Of a DNA stretch of 64,000 nt, positions 10,301 through 17,002 are shown piece by piece. Made by a program: the position numbers and the translations under genes. Location of the stretch: assembly GCA_017533565.1 (NCBI GenBank), contig JAFXHU010000012.1, positions 1 through 64,000 of the forward strand, in the 5' to 3' direction. The notes below the pieces were generated by a model. It saw only the letters and a list, made by a program, of their open reading frames with translations. It was not told the origin of the DNA and ran no database searches. The stretch comes from Clostridia bacterium (GTDB lineage Bacteria > Bacillota > Clostridia > Oscillospirales > CAG-272). Numbering within the stretch: position 1 is the stretch's first letter; each line of letters begins with the position of its first letter.

Positions 10301-10515
10301 CGGGGCACCATATCCTTTATTACACGGGTAAGGACGTGACCGATGTGCGGCTTTCCGTTTGCGGTGGGCGGTCCGTCGAAGAAGGTGTAGGTAGGACACC
10401 CCTCCCTCTCGGTTACGCTTTTCTCGAAAACGCCGTTTTCCTCCCAGAATTTGCGCTGTGCCTTTTCGCGCTCAACGAAATTCAGGCTTGTTTGTACCTT
10501 TTCGTAGATTTCCAT
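7360..10515 (-). CDS. ileS: Isoleucyl-tRNA synthetase, eukaryote-like (IleRS2) type
   Basis: Charges tRNA-Ile with isoleucine and edits valine; 1051 residues. It carries the class I HIGH motif in ANGKPHIGH near residue 55, the KMSKS loop in KMSKSKGN near residue 603, a CP1 editing domain between them, paired cysteines in YCPRCGTP and CPECGGE, and a C-terminal anticodon-binding region. The sequence around HIGH follows the eukaryote-like IleRS2 branch, known to be poorly inhibited by mupirocin. The start chosen is the ATG at 10515, preceded by AGAGGAAAC. An in-frame start 12 codons earlier has no such site. It sits behind a T-box leader with an isoleucine specifier and a hairpin array, so its expression should respond to uncharged tRNA-Ile. 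Confidence 0.96.
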   Translation of the reverse strand: MEIYEKVQTSLNFVEREKAQRKFWEENGVFEKSVTEREGCPTYTFFDGPPTANGKPHIGHVLTRVIKDMVPRYQTMKGKHVRRKAGWDTHGLPVELEVEKKLGINGKEQIEAYGLEPFIAHCKESVWKYKEMWEDFSGTVGFWADMNDPYVTYTNDFIESEWWALKRIWDKGLLYKGFKIVPYCPRCGTPLSSHEVAQGYKAVKERSAVARFRCLDEDAYFLAWTTTPWTLPSNVALCVNPEDTYCKVACCDGNTYYMAKALLDTVLSPLAKEGEKAYEILAEMKGAELEYRPYEPLFECTGKEAARQKARAHFVVCDSYVTMSDGTGIVHIAPAFGEDDSRVGRKYKLPFVQFVDGKGELTPETPYAGVFVKDADPMVIRDLDAAGKLFSAPKFEHDYPHCWRCNTPLIYYARDTWFIEMTKVRDNLIKNNNTVNWIPENIGKGRFGDWLENVQDWGLSRNRYWGTPLNIWECSCGHRHSIGSIEELKSMSDNCPENIELHRPFIDAVTLRCPECGGEMKRVPEVIDCWFDSGSMPFAQWHYPFENKELFESQFPADFISEGVDQTRGWFYSLMAISTLIFDCAPYKNVLVLGHVLDKEGQKMSKSKGNAVDPFEALEAYGADAIRWYFYSNSAPWLPNRFFGDAVVEGQRKFMGTLWNTYAFYVLYANIDGFDPTKHALDKSTLSVMDKWILSKLNTAVKTVDEYLGVYKITEASRVLDDFVDELSNWYVRRCRERFWVKDMPTDKVNAYMTLYTALVTVAKLAAPMIPFMTEEIYRNLVCSVDKSAPVSVHLCTYPTADESLIDPSLERNMKEVVDVVVLGRACRNAAAIKNRQPVSKMYVKADAAPDAEFISVIAEELNVKEVIFTDNVREFTTYSFKPQLRTVGPKYGKFLGGIRGHLSTLDGNAAMDELNANGFIAFEVGGERIELNRDDLLIEMTKKEGFESLSDKGITVVIDKNLTPELIEEGNVREIISKIQTMRKDSGFEVMDRIRVGFAGNAVVEQVATKNAAEIADETLADEVVCGVTLTHAKEWNINGEVVTISVERV

Positions 10516-10555
10516 TTTAGTTTCCTCTATGATAAAATTTTTATAAACCAATCAT

Positions 10556-10714
10556 CCGCCAAAGGCGGTATGCATCACGCCATCGGCGTGTATATTTGCT
10601 ATTCGTCGGTCGGGCACGCCGAATAACGCAAGATACCGCTTCGCGGTATGCACCAACGCACAGCGTTGTATATCATCCGCGCATAGCACGGTATATCATC
10701 ACGGCTTTGCCGTG
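10556..10714 (-). repeat. Array of triloop mini-hairpins in the ileS 5' leader
   Basis: Read in the sense of ileS, hairpins lie at 10700-10714, 10677-10691, 10654-10668, 10635-10647, 10576-10590 and 10556-10568, each with a 5-6 bp stem and a 3-nt loop. Stem sequences differ between units but stay self-complementary. Units are joined by a linker close to TGATGATATAC. The first three begin 23 nt apart. A longer imperfect hairpin occupies the gap near 10600-10625. The array lies between the T-box terminator and the ileS ribosome binding site, so it would be part of the read-through mRNA. Confidence 0.85.
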
Positions 10715-10717
10715 TAT

Positions 10718-10947
10718 AAAAAATCCGCTTCCTATACGGAAACGGAAAAAACAACCACCTATTTCACATATCAATCAATATGCGCCCGTTTACGCAGAGC
10801 ATACGTCGCACCCTACTCGTCACCTTTCGGGCTTGCGGCTCGGAAGTGATTTTCACGGTAGGTAATCTGCATCGGCTCGCACCAACCCCGACTCTCTGTG
10901 CCATTTTCCTATCGCTACTCTCTCCGTCACAGCCTTTTTTATTTTGC
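10718..10947 (-). ncRNA. T-box leader with isoleucine specifier
   Basis: Minus-strand leader between a strong promoter and ileS. It contains the Stem I signature AGAGAGTCGGGGTTGGTG (about 10878-10899) and a specifier-loop context GAAAATCACTTCCGAG with codon ATC at 10848-10850, matching isoleucine. An AGGTGGT segment at 10754-10760 follows; its UGGU can pair with the ACCA end of tRNA-Ile. A terminator hairpin (725-732 with 738-745 of the 10 kb block, then six T) ends the leader at 10718. Uncharged tRNA-Ile would stabilise the antiterminator and let ileS be read. The usual ACCGCG half of the T-box is not conserved. Confidence 0.85.
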
Positions 10948-10953
10948 GAGTAC

Positions 10954-10982
10954 ATTATATATTATTTTGCGCGAAATGTCAA
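10954..10982 (-). promoter_or_regulatory. Consensus sigma-A promoter of the ileS leader
   Basis: On the minus strand TTGACA (10977-10982) and TATAAT (10954-10959) are 17 bp apart, both exact consensus. Transcription would start near 10947 and enter the T-box. Confidence 0.9.
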
Positions 10983-11035
10983 TAGGGCGGTGGATTTTTA
11001 TTTTCAGCGAAAATCAAGCCCGTCGCACTGTTAAG

Positions 11036-11105
11036 GCTTCTCCCCCAAGAAGGGGGCAAGAGTTGCTTGCAACTTGACGGCTCAAAAGGTCTCCCCCTTT
11101 TTGAA
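11036..11105. repeat. Hairpin-rich fragment resembling a dispersed intergenic repeat
   Basis: A CCCCC/GGGGG hairpin (about 11043-11057) is followed by a TTGC/GCAA hairpin and a GACGG segment, then a second CTCCCCCTTTTT block. The layout resembles short dispersed repeats common between genes of gut Clostridia, but no second full copy was found in this window. It lies between two divergent promoters. Confidence 0.35.
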
Positions 11106-11141
11106 CAAACAATAAATTTTAAATTTCGCGCACTTGATTTA

Positions 11142-11171
11142 TTGACAAACCGAAATCGGGTGTGCTATGAT
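11142..11171 (+). promoter_or_regulatory. Sigma-A promoter of the P-type ATPase operon
   Basis: TTGACA (11142-11147) and TATGAT (11166-11171) with an 18-bp spacer, about 60 nt before the start codon. Confidence 0.8.
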
Positions 11172-11233
11172 ATATTTGTATAAATATAAACGTCCGTGTG
11201 GGTGCGCCCGCACATAACATATTTGGAGAAGCA

Positions 11234-13798
11234 ATGGAATTTTTTAAAAAACTGTTTGATGGGTTAAAAAAGGGAATAACCGAGCTTTTCGAGCCGAGCC
11301 TTTCGGAGGAGTCGGACGAGGTTGACGCGGAGATAGTTGACGACCTTGACGAAATAAAGAGAGAGGCGGAGGCGGACGAGGTTCACATCGACCTTCCCGA
11401 TGGGCTTACGAGCGAGGAGGTTGACATTCAAATTGACCTCGGCAACGTCAACGTCGCAAAGGACAGGGCGGGTAAAACCTACTTTAAGATAATCGCGGAT
11501 AACCTTTTCACCTTTTTCAACCTTGTTTGGGCGATAATAACGGTTGTGCTCGTAAGCTTTGGCGCGTTTACCAACCTTACCTACCTTTTTATAGTAATAC
11601 CGAATATTGCGATTGCCACCTTCCAGCAGCTTCGCGCAAAGCGCACGGTAGAAAAGCTTTCGATGACAACCGACCCGAAGGCTACGGTTGTCCGTGACGG
11701 CGAGCTTTGGGATATTGACGGCTCGGAGATTGTCGTCGGGGAGGTAATGCGCCTTGAGCTTGGGCGGCAGGTGCTTTCCGACTGTATCGTTATTTCGGGC
11801 AGCTGCGAGGCTAACGAAAGCATGATTACGGGAGAGTCTGTGCCTATCAAGAAAAACGAGGGCGACAGGCTTCTCGCAGGCTCCTTCCTCGTAAGCGGAA
11901 GCGTATTCGCAAAGGTTGACAGAGTCGGAAAGGACAACTACGTTTATTCGCTCGAAAAGGAGGCAAAGAATTTCAAAGCACCCTCCTCCAACCTTTTCCG
12001 CGACCTTAACAAGCTTATAAAGTTTATCGGCATCTTTATCGTTCCGATGGCGGCGCTTATGGCTCTTTCAAACCTCGGCTTTTACAAGGTGGAGGGACTT
12101 TCGGGCTGGGAGCTTTGGGAAAACGTCGTGCTTCAAACCTGCGGCTCTATAATCGGTATGATTCCCTCGGGAATTTATCTTCTCGTAACTCTTACCCTTT
12201 CGGTGAGCCAGATAACCCTCGCACGAAAGCAAGCCCTCGTGCAGGATATGTATTCTATTGAAATGCTCGCGAGTGCCGACGTGCTTTGCCTTGACAAAAC
12301 GGGCACAATTACCGACGGCACGATGGAGGTTTCGCTCGTTATCCCCGTCGCGGATGACGTTTCGGAGGACCGTATCGGCGAGATTATGGCATACCTTGAG
12401 GGAGAGGAAAACGCAACGAATGCAACCTCCCGCGCGCTTATTTCAAAATTCGGAAAGCGCGAGGGCAATATCATAGATTCCGTACCCTTTTCCTCCTCGA
12501 GAAAGTATTCGGCAATGAATATAGAAAAGGTCGGCTGCTACGCAATCGGTGCGCCGCACTTTGCACCGTGTGAAATTTCCCCCGAGCTTGACAAAATTAT
12601 CGACGGGCGCGCACTTCTCGGAGAGCGAGTGCTCGTGCTTGCGGAGCTTCCCTCTCTTAAAAGAAAGGGTCGGGCAATCGCGCTTATTTGCATAGCGGAC
12701 AGGATTCGTCCCTCCGCGGTCAAGACGATAGAAAGCTTTCAAAGCCAGGGAGTAACCGTAAAGGTTATTTCGGGCGACCACGCCGCAACCGTTTCGGCAA
12801 TAGCGAGAAAGGTCGGCATAAAGGACGCGGACAAATACATCTCCTGCGAGGAGCTTACAAACGACGAGCTTGCGGCGATTGCAGACGAGTATTCGATTTT
12901 CGGCAGGGTCACCCCCGAGCAAAAGGTCTTGATTATCAAGACGCTGAAGGCGAAGGGGCATACCGTTGCAATGACGGGCGACGGAGTAAACGACACGCTC
13001 GCTCTTAAGGAGGCAAACTGTGCAATTTCGGTTGCCGACGGAAGCGAGGTTGCGAAAAAGGTATCGCAGATAGTGCTTATGAACTCGGATTTTTCAAGCC
13101 TTCCGAATATTGTTTTGGAGGGTCGCCGCTGTATCAACAACGTGCGACAGTCGGCAATGCTCTACCTTATGAAAACGATATTCACGATTTTCCTCTCGCT
13201 CTTTACAATCGTCACCGTTTCGGGCTATCCCTTTAAGCCGAACAACTTCCTTTTCCTTGAATTTTTCATAATCGGCGTCGGCTCGTTCGCTCTCGCCTTT
13301 GAGCCAAACGACAAGCGAATAGAAGGCTCCTTCCTCGACAGAGTTTTGGTAAAATCCTTCCCCTGCGCGGTGGCAATGTTCATACCGACGCTGGTAATTT
13401 TGCTTATCGGAACCTTTGCACCCGAAAACATACCCCTCGATTGCCGTAACGCGGTTGCAATGTGCGTTGTAACGCTCGTCGGCTTTACAAACCTTATTTA
13501 CGCCTGCCGCCCCTTCACGCTTTGGCGACTTGCGGTAGTCGGTCTTGTCGGCGTTTCGATGTCGGCGGGCATCGCGGTAAGCGCGGTAATGGAGGCAACG
13601 CTTGCCGAATTTAACATCTTCGGCTTCACTCACGTTATGGATAACAAGCCGTTCTTCTTCTTTATGCTTGCGCTCGGTATCGTGCTTGCGATACTTCTTA
13701 ACTTCTTCCGCACGCGCCTTGAGGAATGGTTTGACAAGGCAATAATTCACAGCAAAAACAGAAAAAGAAAAAAGAAGGCGGAAAAAACCGATGCGTAA
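11234..13798 (+). CDS. Cation-translocating P-type ATPase
   Basis: An 854-residue membrane pump that moves a cation at the expense of ATP. It has TGES in the actuator domain near residue 198, the phosphorylation motif DKTGT near 354, the hinge GDGVND near 583, and two blocks of membrane helices (about 85-150 plus 260-330, and 650-830). The general look is that of the CtpE-like branch, reported to transport calcium; that assignment is tentative. An unusual N-terminal segment of about 75 residues is strongly acidic (runs of Glu and Asp), and the C-terminus is a lysine/arginine tail. The ATG at 11234 has GGAG in front; an upstream in-frame start lacks one. The PAP2 gene overlaps its last 8 bases, so the two are translated together. 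Confidence 0.9.
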   Translation: MEFFKKLFDGLKKGITELFEPSLSEESDEVDAEIVDDLDEIKREAEADEVHIDLPDGLTSEEVDIQIDLGNVNVAKDRAGKTYFKIIADNLFTFFNLVWAIITVVLVSFGAFTNLTYLFIVIPNIAIATFQQLRAKRTVEKLSMTTDPKATVVRDGELWDIDGSEIVVGEVMRLELGRQVLSDCIVISGSCEANESMITGESVPIKKNEGDRLLAGSFLVSGSVFAKVDRVGKDNYVYSLEKEAKNFKAPSSNLFRDLNKLIKFIGIFIVPMAALMALSNLGFYKVEGLSGWELWENVVLQTCGSIIGMIPSGIYLLVTLTLSVSQITLARKQALVQDMYSIEMLASADVLCLDKTGTITDGTMEVSLVIPVADDVSEDRIGEIMAYLEGEENATNATSRALISKFGKREGNIIDSVPFSSSRKYSAMNIEKVGCYAIGAPHFAPCEISPELDKIIDGRALLGERVLVLAELPSLKRKGRAIALICIADRIRPSAVKTIESFQSQGVTVKVISGDHAATVSAIARKVGIKDADKYISCEELTNDELAAIADEYSIFGRVTPEQKVLIIKTLKAKGHTVAMTGDGVNDTLALKEANCAISVADGSEVAKKVSQIVLMNSDFSSLPNIVLEGRRCINNVRQSAMLYLMKTIFTIFLSLFTIVTVSGYPFKPNNFLFLEFFIIGVGSFALAFEPNDKRIEGSFLDRVLVKSFPCAVAMFIPTLVILLIGTFAPENIPLDCRNAVAMCVVTLVGFTNLIYACRPFTLWRLAVVGLVGVSMSAGIAVSAVMEATLAEFNIFGFTHVMDNKPFFFFMLALGIVLAILLNFFRTRLEEWFDKAIIHSKNRKRKKKAEKTDA

Positions 13799-14309
13799 GG
13801 AAAAATATCTCTCGCTTTACACCGCGGTCTATTCTCGGCGGGGCACTATAAAATTTCTTTCCGTCCTCTCGGAGGTAATAACCTATCTCACCGTGGCGGC
13901 TTACGGATTGTTTATCGGCTTTTGTGCGGTGTATAACCTCCCCCTTTGCCTTTCGTTTTTGGCGGTTACGGCAACCCCCTTCGTCGCGGTAACCGTTATG
14001 CGAAGGGTAATCAACGCCCCCCGCCCGTACGAGGTGTTCGAGTGCGACCCCCTATCGGAGCTTAAGAAAAAAAGCAAAAGCGGCAGCTCCTTTCCCTCCC
14101 GCCACGCGGCGTCCTCATTTATTATCGGCTCGGCGCTTTGCTTTGAGCTTCCCGCCGTCGGTATAGCGACCCTCGCCCTCGGTGTCGTTCTCGGTGTATG
14201 CCGCGTTCTTCTCGGAAGGCATTTTATCCGCGACGTTATCGTCGGCGCGGTAATCGGCGGAATTTCGGGAAGCGTCGGAATGCTTATTGTAAACGTTTTT
14301 TTACATTAA
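13791..14309 (+). CDS. PAP2-family membrane phosphatase
   Basis: A 172-residue integral membrane phosphatase of the type-2 phosphatidic acid phosphatase family. The three active-site motifs are present in order: RRVINAPRP (about residues 71-79), SFPSRHA (about 103-109) and RHFIRDV (about 143-149), on a set of about five membrane helices. Members dephosphorylate lipid phosphates such as undecaprenyl pyrophosphate or phosphatidate; the substrate here is unknown. The start codon lies inside the end of the P-type ATPase gene (8-base overlap), implying translational coupling. The conserved histidines are all present, so it should be active. Confidence 0.9.
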   Translation: MRKEKYLSLYTAVYSRRGTIKFLSVLSEVITYLTVAAYGLFIGFCAVYNLPLCLSFLAVTATPFVAVTVMRRVINAPRPYEVFECDPLSELKKKSKSGSSFPSRHAASSFIIGSALCFELPAVGIATLALGVVLGVCRVLLGRHFIRDVIVGAVIGGISGSVGMLIVNVFLH

Positions 14310-14466
14310 GCGAATGTTAATACGCACCCGTGTAAAATTTTAATTCACTCCTCTCACCCCGCGCGGGGTTGGGAAAAACCGTTTTTACAAAAAACAATAC
14401 GCCCCTTTCGCAAAAGGAAGGCGCAAATCACAGCTCGCCAAGCGGCGGCGGAATGGAGATTTTCAA

Positions 14467-15156
14467 ATGAAGGTAACATGGTTAACACAGGCAGGACTCC
14501 TTTTTGAGGGAGAAAAAATCAGAGTGCTTATCGACCCGTATCTTTCCGACTCTCTCGGAGATACCGACCCCGCAAAGCACAGAAAAATCGCAGTACCGGA
14601 GGAATACAAAGCTCCCCTTGCCGACCTGCTTATTCTCACGAATACCGAGCCTGACAGGCTTGACGACGCGACCCTCACCCACATTCTCGGTGCGGAAAGA
14701 AAAATGACCGTCCTCGCCTCCGAGGGTGCGTACAACCGTATCCGTCATTTCGGCGGCGGGCATAATTACGTCCTGCTCTCCCCGCACTCCGTTTGGAGCG
14801 AGGGCGGCATCACCTTCTATGCGGTAAAGGCGGAGCATAGCGACCGCACCGCGATAGGCGTTATACTTGACGACGGGGAGAAAACCTACTACGTTTCGGG
14901 CGACACGCTTTACAATTACGACGTGCTCGACGACTGTCTTGACCTTGTCGAAAACGGAGTGGACTATGCCTTTCTTCCCATCAACGGCTACGGCAACAAT
15001 ATGAATGCAAAGGATGCCGCCGATTTTGCCTACGAGCTTGGCGCGGAAAAAGCCATTCCCGTCCATTACGGACTTTTCGACGACGTTGACCCCTCCGATT
15101 TCGACTTTGAGGACGCAATGATTATCGACTCCTTCGTCGAGGTTGAGCTTGACTAA
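14467..15156 (+). CDS. UlaG-like MBL-fold protein with a degraded metal-binding motif
   Basis: A 229-residue protein with the metallo-beta-lactamase fold, closest in layout to UlaG-type lactonases. The strand-loop that should carry H-x-H-x-D-H reads LTNTEPDRLDD (about residues 57-67), so only the Asp of the motif remains. Later ligand positions are partly kept: Asp in YVSGDTLY (about 145), and His in IPVHYG (about 199). The protein may therefore be a non-catalytic relative, or bind one metal at most. The ATG is preceded by GGAG at moderate distance. It stands alone between the PAP2 gene and a terminator pair. The fold assignment is firm; the function is unknown. Confidence 0.8.
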   Translation: MKVTWLTQAGLLFEGEKIRVLIDPYLSDSLGDTDPAKHRKIAVPEEYKAPLADLLILTNTEPDRLDDATLTHILGAERKMTVLASEGAYNRIRHFGGGHNYVLLSPHSVWSEGGITFYAVKAEHSDRTAIGVILDDGEKTYYVSGDTLYNYDVLDDCLDLVENGVDYAFLPINGYGNNMNAKDAADFAYELGAEKAIPVHYGLFDDVDPSDFDFEDAMIIDSFVEVELD

Positions 15157-15200
15157 TGCGTAAAGCCGTTGAGCTTTAAGGTATTTTACTCACCAACACA

Positions 15201-15229
15201 AAAAAGGACACCGCGGTGTCCTTTTTTTA
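15201..15229. terminator. Bidirectional terminator
   Basis: A perfect 16-base palindrome (15206-15221) is flanked by A residues on the left and seven T residues on the right, so it can stop transcription in both directions. It follows the MBL-fold gene. Confidence 0.85.
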
Positions 15230-15270
15230 TTAAAGCATTGACCTTTTTATCGCAAATTTGTGCCGAAATC

Positions 15271-15300
15271 TTAACACGCCCCGCGGGGTTTTTGCTTTTT
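15271..15300 (+). terminator. Second terminator, plus strand
   Basis: CCCCGCGGGG (15279-15288) is followed by TTTTTGCTTTTT. It is preceded by TTAACACG, a copy of the dispersed motif, and lies just beyond the stop codon of the converging VWA gene. Confidence 0.6.
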
Positions 15301-15305
15301 GGGGC

Positions 15306-15974
15306 TTAATCCTCCGTATCGGTGTTGATATCCTCCGCCCAATTGTCCTCAACCCGTCCGACCCTGCGGCAACAGGAAACCGCGGAGGAAACGGTGCTGA
15401 ACATTGCACCCGTGTCGGCACAGTCGTATTTTGCGGCGCGCTCGCGGCGGATACCTATTCTGTCGGCGGCGGCAAAGGCATCTATATTCGCACCGAGAAA
15501 AAGAAACTCCCAGCCGAGGCTTTCTTCGCAGACCTTGATTTTTCGCTTTACGTCCGCCGCACGGTAGCGCCTGCTTGAATTTTCCTCGCCGTCGGTGGTT
15601 ATAACGAATATTGTTTTTTCTGGCACGTCCTCGCGGCGGATATACCTATGCACCGTGGTGATATGCTCAATCGTGTCGCAAAGCGCATCGTAAAGCGCAG
15701 TGCCTCCGCCCACCCGATAATCCGCGCGGGTCAAGGGCTCAATTTGCGAAATGTCCGCCCTGTCGTGCATTTTTTCGTAGTCCGTGGAGAAGAGCACAGT
15801 GGTGACGTATGCTCTGCCCGCCTCGCCCTTCTGCTTTTCGATAAAGGAGTTAAAGCCGCCTACCGTATCCTCCTCAAGTCCGCCCATCGAGCCGCTTTTG
15901 TCGATAATAAACACGATTTCGGTAATGCCGTTTCCCTCCGCGCAAGCTATCGTTTTGTCGTCCGTCTTTTTCAT
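15306..15974 (-). CDS. von Willebrand factor type A (VWA) domain protein
   Basis: A 222-residue cytosolic protein consisting almost entirely of one VWA domain. The metal-ion-dependent adhesion site is intact: DKSGSMG near residue 26, Thr in GGGTALYD near 90, and Asp in VITTDGEEN near 126. No signal peptide or membrane anchor is seen. The start is the ATG at 15974 with GGAGGG in front; an in-frame codon 21 residues earlier lies inside the leader element. Proteins of this type commonly follow a macro-domain/HTH gene in Clostridia, as here (120 bp downstream of that gene, same strand). Its role is unknown; VWA proteins often act as scaffolds with AAA ATPases or in stress responses. Confidence 0.85.
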   Translation of the reverse strand: MKKTDDKTIACAEGNGITEIVFIIDKSGSMGGLEEDTVGGFNSFIEKQKGEAGRAYVTTVLFSTDYEKMHDRADISQIEPLTRADYRVGGGTALYDALCDTIEHITTVHRYIRREDVPEKTIFVITTDGEENSSRRYRAADVKRKIKVCEESLGWEFLFLGANIDAFAAADRIGIRRERAAKYDCADTGAMFSTVSSAVSCCRRVGRVEDNWAEDINTDTED

Positions 15975-15995
15975 TTTTCCCTCCGTAAAATAAAA

Positions 15996-16052
15996 TGTGA
16001 TTACAGCCGTTTCGGTGTTGGAATTTTTGCTTTCCACCCGACTGCAATCACA
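15996..16052 (-). ncRNA. Structured leader element of the VWA gene (copy A)
   Basis: On the minus strand three nested stems can form: an 11-bp outer stem (15996-16006 with 16042-16052, one G-U), a 4-bp middle stem (16012-16015 with 16038-16041) and a 5-bp tip (16019-16023 with 16032-16036). The 3' arm is followed by TTTTATTTT and then the ribosome binding site of the VWA gene. It shares joints and asymmetry with the element at 19209-19268. A TATAAT on the minus strand (16052-16057) abuts the outer stem, so a transcript starting there would lack part of it; read-through from the upstream gene would contain it all. Confidence 0.6.
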
Positions 16053-16094
16053 TTATAGCAGCGCTATTTTTACTTTTGGTCAATTGACGGTTGA

Positions 16095-16976
16095 CTACGC
16101 ACCGAGGCACTCCTGGTCGTAAGAGTAGAGGATTTGGTTTATTTTAAACACGTCAAAAATCCCCTCGCGGATGCAATAGACGATAATTTTGTCAAACAAA
16201 ATACTGCCCGAAAGGGTAAATCCCGCCGTGGCGAGCAGCGCCTGCGTTTCGGGAAGGTCAAGACGAAGCGCAATCGCAAAGGAAATTACCGTGTTTTTTG
16301 AAGGGCGGTAGCCCTTCTCGTTCATTATCTTATACCACGTTTGGCGGGAAACGTTTGCCGCCTTGTAGGCTTTGATTTCGTCCATTCCCCGCAAGTCGAT
16401 AAGCTTTAAGAGCCGCACCGCAAAGCTGTCGTCCATATCGCGAATAAAATCAACGAGCGACGGCGTCGGCTCACCCATTTCAAAGGAGGCGTCGGGCATA
16501 GCCGAGCAGCATTCGTCGCCAAACATATCGGGACGTATAGACTTTGCAGATGCCATTCTCCAAGAAAAGGGGGCGGCGGGGTCGCGCCTTGAATACATAA
16601 CCGGATAAAGCTCGTTATCTATATCCAAAATGCCGCGAATGATTTTTCTTTCCCTTTCGCCAATGACCACGTAAACGTCGATATCGTATGGCGCGAGGAT
16701 ATTCGTAAGATTCAGGCTTAAAATACGCGTATATGCAATCCGCGAATTGATGCTCGGAAAGCGCATCGCAAGAGAGAAATATCCTCGGCGGCTTGCCTCG
16801 TCAAGCGAATAAACGAGAAGCTCGGTAATCTTGCCGACAAGCTGCCGCCCGTCCGCACCGTCAAGCCGCAGGGGCTTTACGGCAATATAATCGGTGTCGG
16901 TAAGGCTCTCCCCCTCCGAAATAACGAGAGCATCTACCCGCGGTAGGCTTTCTTCATTTACAAATAAAAGTGACAT
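16095..16976 (-). CDS. Degenerate macro domain fused to an HTH-like domain
   Basis: A 293-residue protein. The C-terminal half (about 190-293) has a helix-turn-helix-like region with the segment VSRQTWYKIMNEKGYRPSKN, well known to me from gut Clostridia fused behind a macro domain. The N-terminal part (about 1-115) keeps the late macro pattern, a stretch like LVYSLDEASRRGYFSLAMRF then a strand ending DIDVYVVIGE. It lacks the early glycine-rich and Asn-containing loops that hold ADP-ribose. It therefore looks like a decayed macro domain unlikely to bind ADP-ribose in the usual way. AAAGGAGC precedes the ATG. It lies upstream of the VWA gene on the same strand, its usual partner. The macro origin is inference from pattern. 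Confidence 0.6.
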   Translation of the reverse strand: MSLLFVNEESLPRVDALVISEGESLTDTDYIAVKPLRLDGADGRQLVGKITELLVYSLDEASRRGYFSLAMRFPSINSRIAYTRILSLNLTNILAPYDIDVYVVIGERERKIIRGILDIDNELYPVMYSRRDPAAPFSWRMASAKSIRPDMFGDECCSAMPDASFEMGEPTPSLVDFIRDMDDSFAVRLLKLIDLRGMDEIKAYKAANVSRQTWYKIMNEKGYRPSKNTVISFAIALRLDLPETQALLATAGFTLSGSILFDKIIVYCIREGIFDVFKINQILYSYDQECLGA

Positions 16977-17002
16977 AGACGCTCCTTTCGTCAGGGTTTA
17001 AA

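Noticed and set aside
10800..10815. AGGGTGCGACG as the T-box antiterminator
   Set aside because: It lies too far from the terminator and lacks the UGGN needed to pair with the tRNA end; the AGGTGGT at 10754-10760 fits better.
14357..14368. CCCCGCGCGGGG hairpin as terminator of the ATPase-PAP2 operon
   Set aside because: No T run follows, and the stem is short; evidence too thin to list as a terminator.
16052..16083. A full sigma-A promoter for the VWA gene
   Set aside because: The TATAAT is perfect, but the nearest TTGACC is 20 bp away, outside the usual spacing, so only the minus-10 is noted.
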